Assembly: GCA_964433675.1 (NCBI GenBank)
Contig: CAYSSJ010000016.1
Location: 1 to 61,258, forward strand
Source of the DNA: CAYSSJ01 sp964433675
GTDB taxonomy: Bacteria > Cloacimonadota > Cloacimonadia > Cloacimonadales > TCS61
Length of the DNA: 61,258 nt
Direction of reading: 5' to 3'
A program made the translations under genes and the position numbers. This document shows positions 55,803 through 61,258 of this stretch, piece by piece. Within the stretch, counting starts at the first letter, position 1; each line of letters starts with the position of its first letter. The notes below the pieces were generated by a model that saw nothing but the letters and a program-made list of their open reading frames with translations, ran no database searches and had not been told where the DNA came from.

Positions 55803-56537
55803 ATGAAAGAGACTTGCCACCTTTATACGGACTTGGCGTGGCTCTGGCCGATGTGGGGAGATGCTACGGCTGAATATGCACAATACTGCGAATATGTCAC
55901 AGCAATGGTTCGGCGGTATTCTGAGCGCTCAGCAACGACCTTGCTGGATATTGGGTGTGGGGGCGGAAAGAATGTTCTGAACCTGAAGCGGCATTTCGAC
56001 ATAACTGGTCTGGATTTGAGTCCAACCATGCTCGCACAGGCGAAGGAACTGAACCCGGAGTGCACCTTTGTCCAAGGGGATATGCGGGTATTCAAGCTTG
56101 ATAGTACCTTTGATGCTGTGCTCATGGATGATGGGATCACGCATATGAACAGCCGAGCCGACTTCGTTAAGGCGTTCCGCAATGCGTATGCCCACCTGGA
56201 CCCGGGCGGCGTCTTGGTTGCCACCCCGGATGTAACGTTCGAGAGTTTCCAGCAGAACAAGACCACTACCACGCCCGTCACGCGGGGCGCTTTGGACGTT
56301 GTTTTCATCGAAAACATATATGATCCCGACCCGACAGATGAGCAATATGAAACTACAATTCTGTACCTGATTCGGGACCACGGGCGCTTGCAGATTGAGA
56401 CCGATCACTGGACGATGGGTCTCTTTTCTCTGGATACATGGAGGTATGTCCTACGCGAAACAGGTTTCCAGGTGCATGAGGAGCTATTCAGTCTGGGCGA
56501 GGATGAATACACGGTGTTCGCCTGTGTGAAGGTGTGA
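55803..56537 (+). CDS. class I SAM-dependent methyltransferase (cassette)
   Basis: A 244-residue methyltransferase. The SAM-binding motif I is LLDIGCGGGKNVLNL (about residues 47-61), then ITGLDLSPTMLAQAKE, FVQGDMRVF and AYAHLDPGGVLVATPD. A C-terminal barrel-like region follows. The substrate is unknown. The ribosome site GGGAGGAAG is built into the first bases of the cassette, right after the GTTAGGC core. GC content is higher than in the other cassettes, apart from the preceding hydrolase. It is closed by an attC site. Confidence 0.88.
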   Translation: MKETCHLYTDLAWLWPMWGDATAEYAQYCEYVTAMVRRYSERSATTLLDIGCGGGKNVLNLKRHFDITGLDLSPTMLAQAKELNPECTFVQGDMRVFKLDSTFDAVLMDDGITHMNSRADFVKAFRNAYAHLDPGGVLVATPDVTFESFQQNKTTTTPVTRGALDVVFIENIYDPDPTDEQYETTILYLIRDHGRLQIETDHWTMGLFSLDTWRYVLRETGFQVHEELFSLGEDEYTVFACVKV

Positions 56538-56542
56538 TGAAT

Positions 56543-56613
56543 GCCGAACAAAAGCGTGAACCTGACAAGCCTCCGCTGTCGCTCCATAGCGGCAGGTGAG
56601 CAGGACGTTAGCC
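56543..56613 (+). other. attC site after the methyltransferase
   Basis: The R''-like GCCGAAC (56543-56549) and core GTTAGCC (56607-56613) bound a 71-bp site. Inner arms CCTG...CCTCCGCT and AGCGGCAGG...CAGG pair around a short loop with an extrahelical base. Confidence 0.8.
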
Positions 56614-56638
56614 AGACCCATCGGGCTGAGGAGGAAAA

Positions 56639-57031
56639 ATGAAATTAGATGGATTCGGAATATTTGTAAAAGACATGCCAACAATGGTTAAGTTTTATAG
56701 AGATGTATTAGATTTTAACATTAAACAAGATGAAAATGCTTCAAATGTATATCTAGAAAAAGATGGCACCTTGTTTCTTTTGTATAGAAGAAAAGATTTT
56801 GAAAAAATGGTTAATCATAAATTTGAATATGTTAATGAGCTTAATGGGCATACTGAAATTGCGTTAAGTGTCGAAAATTATGAAGCTGTTGATAGAGCAT
56901 ATGAAGAAGTCCTAAGCAAAGGAGCGATTTCAGTCCTTAAACCAACCACAGAACCTTGGGGACAAAGAACTTGTTATATAGCTGATCCTGAAGGGAATCT
57001 AATCGAAATAGGATCCTTTTGTAAAGAATAA
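56639..57031 (+). CDS. VOC (glyoxalase/bleomycin-resistance) family protein (last cassette)
   Basis: A 130-residue protein with the paired beta-alpha-beta-beta-beta modules of the VOC superfamily: FGIFVKDMPTMVKFYRDVLDFNI, HTEIALSVENYEAVDRAYEEV and GQRTCYIADPEGNLIEI with metal-binding His73 and the late Glu of NLIEIG. The function within the superfamily is open (isomerase, dioxygenase-like or antibiotic-binding). GAGGAGG precedes the ATG. No attC follows, so this is the end of the recognisable array. It is AT-rich, unlike the methyltransferase before it. Confidence 0.85.
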   Translation: MKLDGFGIFVKDMPTMVKFYRDVLDFNIKQDENASNVYLEKDGTLFLLYRRKDFEKMVNHKFEYVNELNGHTEIALSVENYEAVDRAYEEVLSKGAISVLKPTTEPWGQRTCYIADPEGNLIEIGSFCKE

Positions 57032-57142
57032 GCGAGGGTAAGAAAGTTTACAGCACAATTTTTTATTGAATATGTAATTGTGATGTTAATTGGAATAAGA
57101 GAATAAGTTTGGAGAATATAAAGATTTAGATAAAGTAATCCA

Positions 57143-57168
57143 GGTCCCGAGATCACTCCCGGGACCTT
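57143..57168 (+). terminator. repeat-family hairpin, copy 2
   Basis: GGTCCCGAGATCACTCCCGGGACC is a perfect 7-bp stem with a short loop. It is a member of a three-copy family (54381, 57143, 61071) all in the same orientation. It stands between the last cassette and the convergent solute-binding gene; no T-tract follows. Confidence 0.6.
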
Positions 57169-57226
57169 ATGCTTAGAACAATCCAAACCGATCTGTAATG
57201 AGACAGGATCTCTCAGAATCGTTTTG

Positions 57227-58756
57227 TCATTGTGTGCTCATCAGGTTGTTTATATCAGCGCGAGGCAGATAGGTGCGGTATATTTCCGCAAAAGTACCGT
57301 CCTGTTTCATCTCGCTGAGAACTTCCTGCCATTGCTCGACGATCTCAGGTGAGGTTCCCTTAGACATTCCGATATAGAAATAGTTCTGTTGCACGGTAAA
57401 TACCGGCTGCAGGTCATCCATTGAATATCCGGCATTCTTCACTATTTCAGGAATGGTTATATCAGTAAAAATCGAGAGCTCTACCTCTCCACTCATTAGT
57501 TGCTTTACATTATCGGCAGAATCCTGGGAACTGACAAGGTTTGTGAAGCCTTCCCGATTCAGAAGCTGTTCGGTCCACCATTCCGTAGTAGTGGCTATGG
57601 AGGAGACTTGTTTTGCTTCTTCCATGCTGCCTATTGTAATGTCCGAGCCCTTTCGGGTGTAGAAAATAGCGCTGTTTTGCCCAACTGGACCAATCCAGTG
57701 AAAGAGGTCTTCCCGAGCTTCTGTACGATCCATGCTAAATATAATAACATTGGGGTGAATTTGTGCCATATTGTATGCATTCTTCCATGAGGTAAGAGTT
57801 ATTTTATCGGGTATGTCCAAACGAGAGGTAATTTCGTACACCATATCGGTAACCAATCCCGAAGGTTTGCTATCTTTCATAAAGGTGACGGGAGGATATT
57901 CCTCGGTCACCAGATGTAGTATGCCGGGGGGTGTCTCGGTGGGGAACCATTTTTTGTAAATTTCATCAAAGGAATCGTTTCGCTTCATAGCATTTAGCTG
58001 TTTTTGCCAATTATCAACTATCTCAGTTTTTGTATCAGGTGAAAAAGCAATGTAGGACATATCAGTTGAAATGGTAAAAACCTTCTTGACGGCGCTAAGT
58101 GGGGCTCCGATACTTTCGATCAGGGAAGGCATGACAGTGTTGTTGCTGACAAAAAGCTGTGCTTCACCACTCAAAAGGGTTCTGAGAGCCTGCTCTTCGG
58201 TGGCGTGGCTTTTCAGGTTGTCAAATCCCTCTTCCTTCAAAACTTGCTCGGTATAATAATCAACAACCGTGGCAATCATCGGAACTTTCTTGGCGTCATC
58301 AAGAGTTCCGATACTAATTTCCGAACTTTTGAGTCCATAAAAATTCGATTCCAGCACCGTTATCGGACCGACCCACTGAAGATGATCCTTTCGTTCACGG
58401 GTCATAGCTGTCGAATAGAGTGCTGTATTTGGTTTTTCCATGACCTCTTTCAAACCATCATCCCAGTCGACTACCCGAATATTAGCTTGTGTACCAGTAC
58501 GTCGAATCAGCTCCCGGACAACCTCCGTCGCCTGTCCAGTTATTTCTCCATCGACAGTGAAGTTAAGCGGAGCATATTCTTCTGTCATGATGGTCAGTTC
58601 AACTGGTTGCTCTATATTTCGAGCGGCGTTGCCGGCACATCCAAAAGCAATCAGAATAAGAGTTAACCAGAAAAGATGCCAGTTTTTCCTCAGTAGCCTT
58701 TTAGTCTTCCTTTTTGTAGCATCTTTCATTGTGTTAATTACATTGGCATTATTCAT
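57227..58756 (-). CDS. lipoprotein with two tandem solute-binding (SBP_bac_3) domains
   Basis: A 509-residue protein. An unusually long basic N-region (about 30 residues) precedes a hydrophobic stretch and a lipobox (LILIAFGC, Cys about 40), so it is likely anchored outside the cytoplasmic membrane. Two homologous family-3 periplasmic binding domains follow: about 50-270 (LTIMTEEYAPLNFTVDGEITGQATEVVREL) and 275-505 (LHLVTEEYPPVTFMKDSKPSGLVTDMVYEI). Each has the MTRERKDHLQWVGPI or MDRTEAREDLFHWIGPV element. The ligand is probably an amino acid or similar. No permease or kinase is adjacent. GAGGA precedes ATG 58756. Confidence 0.88.
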   Translation of the reverse strand: MNNANVINTMKDATKRKTKRLLRKNWHLFWLTLILIAFGCAGNAARNIEQPVELTIMTEEYAPLNFTVDGEITGQATEVVRELIRRTGTQANIRVVDWDDGLKEVMEKPNTALYSTAMTRERKDHLQWVGPITVLESNFYGLKSSEISIGTLDDAKKVPMIATVVDYYTEQVLKEEGFDNLKSHATEEQALRTLLSGEAQLFVSNNTVMPSLIESIGAPLSAVKKVFTISTDMSYIAFSPDTKTEIVDNWQKQLNAMKRNDSFDEIYKKWFPTETPPGILHLVTEEYPPVTFMKDSKPSGLVTDMVYEITSRLDIPDKITLTSWKNAYNMAQIHPNVIIFSMDRTEAREDLFHWIGPVGQNSAIFYTRKGSDITIGSMEEAKQVSSIATTTEWWTEQLLNREGFTNLVSSQDSADNVKQLMSGEVELSIFTDITIPEIVKNAGYSMDDLQPVFTVQQNYFYIGMSKGTSPEIVEQWQEVLSEMKQDGTFAEIYRTYLPRADINNLMSTQ

Positions 58757-58984
58757 AAATCCTCACTTATACTTTTTTTTAAAAATTTTTAAAACATCTT
58801 TTTGAGTCAAGTTGTTTGTCTGTTTACATTTTTTGTTCTCTTTATAAGCGGCGAACGGCTGGACGAATGATTCCGGTTAAATGAGATACTTCCAGTGTAT
58901 TGCAGGGATGGTTATTTCCGATGAATATCCCCGCAGAGTTGCTGAAATTTTCAAAGGTTTCAAGAGGTTTACTATTAATAAAAG

Positions 58985-59701
58985 GTGGATGATGATATAG
59001 CAGATAAATATGAAGCTATTGCATTTGATAGGCCAGGGTATGGATATAGTAATTGTATAGATTCAGGTAAACTTACTACTAAACAACAGGCAAAAATCAT
59101 TAATGAAGCAATTAATAAATTAGGGATTGAAAAGCCTATCATTATAGGTCATTCATATGGTGGAGCAGTAATGCTTCAATATTTATTGGATTATCCGGAC
59201 CAAGTAAGAGGGGGCATTTCTTTAGCAGGGGTATCATATGTTGATGAACCGCCAACAGAAAGCTTTTATGCATTACCCCGTTTCCCGGTTATAGGTCCTT
59301 TGCTCACTCACACTCTTGTCTTGCCCTTAGGAAATATAATGGCTCCAACTATTTATGAGCAAGCATTTAGCCCTATTGAGCCACCCGAAAGATATGTAGA
59401 AGTAATATCTTCTTTGTATATGAGACCAGAACAATTCAAAGCTACTTCTTATGAATTATCTCATATGTATGATTCTGTTAATTTAATTAGTGATAATTAT
59501 AAGCAAATAACAACACCTGTCACTATAATATTTGGAGATTCTGATCAGATGTTAGATTATGAAGAAGATGGTGAAAGATTGCATAGAGAATTACCAAATT
59601 CCAAATACATGTTAATAGAAAATGGAGGACATAAAATTCACCATTCTCACTCAAATATAATTCTTGATGAATTAGATGAGCTGGTAGAAAGGTCGAAATA
59701 A
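58985..59701 (+). pseudogene. alpha/beta hydrolase lacking its N-terminus
   Basis: 238 residues starting just before YEAIAFDRPGYGYS, which is normally about 60 residues into the fold. The HG oxyanion motif is therefore absent. The nucleophile elbow GHSYGG (Ser about 59), the acidic residue in FGDSDQM and the catalytic His in ENGGHKIHHS are present. The GTG at 58985 has an in-frame TAA immediately upstream (58979-58981). The upstream sequence encodes an unrelated 39-codon frame (58881-59000). This is probably a gene truncated by a rearrangement; production of a stable enzyme is doubtful. Confidence 0.7.
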
Positions 59702-59933
59702 TTAATAACTTATTAGCAATTTTTTTAAGAAAGCCATCATCGTATAACAGCACCTTAACAAATTCCCTATAAGTGCACAAGTGTAAAGTAGAGTTGACTG
59801 ATATGAGATGTCATTTTGAATTAGAGATTGGATGCCGCATTCTATTTATAACAAAAGAAAGTTAGATATGATTAAGAAAATCTTTATATTATCATTTATA
59901 GTAGTTTTAATTTTAAATTGAGGGAGGTATTTA

Positions 59934-61004
59934 ATGGCAGAAGATAAACTGGAGAAGGCTACCTTTGCCGGGGGATGTTTTTGGTGCATGCAACCGCCGT
60001 TTGAAAACTCCGAAGGTGTAAAGGATGTTATAGCCGGATATACCGGCGGCACTAAGGAAAATCCAACCTATGAAGAGGTGTCTGCGGGCGTTACCGGGCA
60101 CAAAGAAGCGGTACAGATTACATATGATCCTGAAAAGATAAGTTACTCTGAATTACTTAATATTTTCTGGATGAATATAGACCCCACTGACGGCGGGGGA
60201 CAGTTTGCAGACAGAGGATCACAGTATAAGTCGGCAATTTTTTATCATTCATCCCAGCAGAAGGAGCTTGCGGAAGAAAGCAAAAAGAACCTGGCAGCAT
60301 CAAACAAGTTCGAAGAACCAATCAGGACGGAAATAATAAAGGCATCTAAATTTTATCCGGCAGAGCAGTACCACCAGAATTACTACAAAGAGCATCCGAT
60401 AAAATATAAGTTTTATAAATACGGCTCCGGAAGGCAGTCATACATAAATGATAAATGGCCTGCGGGAGAGTTTGATGTTTTGAATCTCTCACAGGGAAAA
60501 GAGGGAGGCAATGAAAAAAAGAACGGTCATAATGGAGGAAAAATGAGTATTGACCAAAGACTAGAAAATTTTAAAAAGCCGACAGATGAAAAACTTAAAG
60601 AAATGCTTACATCTTTGCAGTATAAAGTAACTCAGCAAGAAGGTACAGAAAAACCGTTTGATAATAAGCACTGGGATAATAAAGAAGAAGGGATTTATGT
60701 GGATATTGTTTCAGGAGAACCTCTTTTTAGCTCCAAAAGCAAGTTTGAATCCGGGACCGGCTGGCCTAGTTTTACTAGACCACTTGAACCGGGCAATATT
60801 GTTACTCGAGAAGACAGAAAGCTCTTTACTACCCAGATTGAAGTTAGGAGCAAACATGCGGACTCTCATCTGGGTCATCTGTTTGAGGACGGTCCTCCGC
60901 CTACCGGGTTGCGTTATTGTTTGAATTCCGCAGCATTATATTTTATCCCCAAGGAAAAACTTAAGGAAGAAGGCTACGGAAAACATGAAAAACTTTTTGA
61001 ATAA
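59934..61004 (+). CDS. msrAB: bifunctional peptide methionine sulfoxide reductase MsrA/MsrB
   Basis: A 356-residue fusion. MsrA is residues 1-175 with the catalytic GCFWC (Cys15) and GTKENPTYEEVSAGVTGHKEAV. MsrB is about 205-350 with GTGWPSFTRP, HADSHLGHLFEDGPPPTGLRYCLNSAALYF and catalytic Cys329. It reduces both S and R methionine sulfoxide, repairing oxidised proteins in the cytoplasm (no signal peptide). The linker (residues 176-204) is Gly/Lys/Asn-rich. GGGAGG precedes ATG 59934. Strong oxidant defence is notable beside the Fe-S-rich cluster of this presumed anaerobe. Confidence 0.95.
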   Translation: MAEDKLEKATFAGGCFWCMQPPFENSEGVKDVIAGYTGGTKENPTYEEVSAGVTGHKEAVQITYDPEKISYSELLNIFWMNIDPTDGGGQFADRGSQYKSAIFYHSSQQKELAEESKKNLAASNKFEEPIRTEIIKASKFYPAEQYHQNYYKEHPIKYKFYKYGSGRQSYINDKWPAGEFDVLNLSQGKEGGNEKKNGHNGGKMSIDQRLENFKKPTDEKLKEMLTSLQYKVTQQEGTEKPFDNKHWDNKEEGIYVDIVSGEPLFSSKSKFESGTGWPSFTRPLEPGNIVTREDRKLFTTQIEVRSKHADSHLGHLFEDGPPPTGLRYCLNSAALYFIPKEKLKEEGYGKHEKLFE

Positions 61005-61070
61005 ATCTGATAAGCGGCGTATTTTTTTAAAACAGGATTACATCCCTCAATACTTTTATCATCAATCTCA

Positions 61071-61100
61071 GGTCCCGAGATCACTCTTGGGACTTTTTTT
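61071..61100 (+). terminator. intrinsic terminator of msrAB (repeat-family copy 3)
   Basis: GGTCCCGAGATCACTCTTGGGAC forms a hairpin followed by TTTTTTT. It is the only one of the three related copies in this window with a full T-tract. Confidence 0.85.
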
Positions 61101-61102
61101 GT

Positions 61103-61258
61103 TTAGAACAACAACTGCATCTGATTGCATAGGAATGTTGTTTCGCTGTCTGTGACGATAATATGGTCGATGAGCTCGATGCTGAAGATAGCGCTACAGT
61201 CTCTTATCCTCTCGGTGACGATGATATCTTGCTTGGATGCTTCCAGAGTACCACTCTT
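61103..61258 (-). CDS. radC: RadC/JAB-domain protein, C-terminal end (partial)
   Basis: The last 51 codons of a minus-strand gene that begins beyond the window. The frame reads KSGTLEASKQDIIVTERIRD...SIELIDHIIVTDS, which matches the SG(D/T)..PS..DI..T..L...G..L.DHIIV end of RadC-like JAB/MPN domains. The HxH motif lies outside the window, so activity cannot be judged. The stop at 61103-61105 directly follows the msrAB terminator. Confidence 0.75.
   Translation of the reverse strand, partial: KSGTLEASKQDIIVTERIRDCSAIFSIELIDHIIVTDSETTFLCNQMQLLF

Larger units (their letters stand above)
45275..57031 (+). mobile_element. integron-like gene-cassette array with recombinase remnant
   Basis: A tyrosine recombinase remnant is followed by plus-strand genes, each closed by a foldable attC-like site of 59-129 bp ending in a (G/A)TTRRRY-type core. 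Boundaries at 45897, 46851, 47699, 49423, 50583 and 51880 show the cassette signature: the 5' end of the cassette is the reverse complement of the first bases of its own attC. A shortened site lies at 53825-53862. Further sites at 55721-55790 and 56543-56613 end in GTTAGGC and GTTAGCC. GC content shifts sharply between cassettes. The 3' limit is uncertain. Confidence 0.85.

Noticed and set aside
1..61258. CRISPR arrays, tRNA or rRNA genes
   Set aside because: No regular short repeats with unique spacers, no cloverleaf and no conserved rRNA sequence were recognised by eye.

Overview
The window reads as a piece of chromosome from an uncultured bacterium of the FCB superphylum, probably Candidatus Cloacimonadota or a close relative. 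This is inferred from four very large or medium secreted proteins ending in a type IX secretion (T9SS)-style sorting domain with the NYPNPFNP motif, a TonB receptor with a carboxypeptidase-like N-terminal domain, strong AGGAGG-type ribosome sites and a moderate-to-low GC content. No rRNA or marker gene is present, so the lineage is not proven. No tRNA, rRNA or CRISPR array was seen.

Layout. 1-872: gene-free, with a 312-bp tandem repeat made of palindromic elements. 873-3053: a DUF47/PhoU-like regulator and a PiT phosphate transporter. 3300-15335: a 4011-residue secreted modular protein. 15694-19398: small housekeeping or unknown genes (DUF6506, GNAT, a GAF histidine kinase, a DUF6544-like lipoprotein, DUF6868, a YdeI-like protein). 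19593-28988: a TPR histidine kinase and a sigma-54 response regulator, followed by a sigma-54-type promoter and a 1934-residue GLUG/T9SS surface protein. 29064-34689 (minus strand): a cluster resembling the Desulfovibrio orp (orange protein) operons, with three NifX-like metal-cluster proteins, two MinD/ferredoxin ATPases, an Mrp ATPase and a DUF5320 protein. It has a perfect sigma-54 consensus promoter and its own PAS-type enhancer-binding protein. 34873-41447: two T9SS-secreted proteins with nearly identical tails flank a TonB receptor and a TetR regulator. 41448-42529: gene-free, with an inverted copy of the palindromic repeat. 42530-45170: a HEAT-repeat protein and an unknown six-repeat protein with a small partner.

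45275-57031 is the most interesting part: an integron-like gene-cassette array. A tyrosine recombinase with a large internal deletion is followed by plus-strand cassettes separated by foldable attC sites. At several junctions the 5' end of a cassette is the reverse complement of the start of its own attC, as cassette biology requires. Cargo: an HNH-type protein, a nucleotidyltransferase with an in-frame stop, an XRE-ImmA/DUF4411 toxin-antitoxin pair, a DUF2971 protein, a DUF5700 putative protease, a reverse transcriptase with a possible C-terminal HEPN (AbiA-like defence), a DUF3795 protein, a GC-rich choloylglycine-hydrolase-family enzyme, a methyltransferase and a VOC protein. Several of these are defence or toxin-antitoxin types. 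Base composition jumps from one cassette to the next.

57143-61258: a double solute-binding lipoprotein, an alpha/beta hydrolase lacking its N-terminus, a fused MsrA/MsrB and the 3' end of a radC-like gene running off the window.

Two regulatory themes stand out. Two sigma-54 activators each sit beside a sigma-54-type promoter, one for a surface protein and one for the orp-like cluster. Hairpins of shared families serve as terminators and dispersed repeats.
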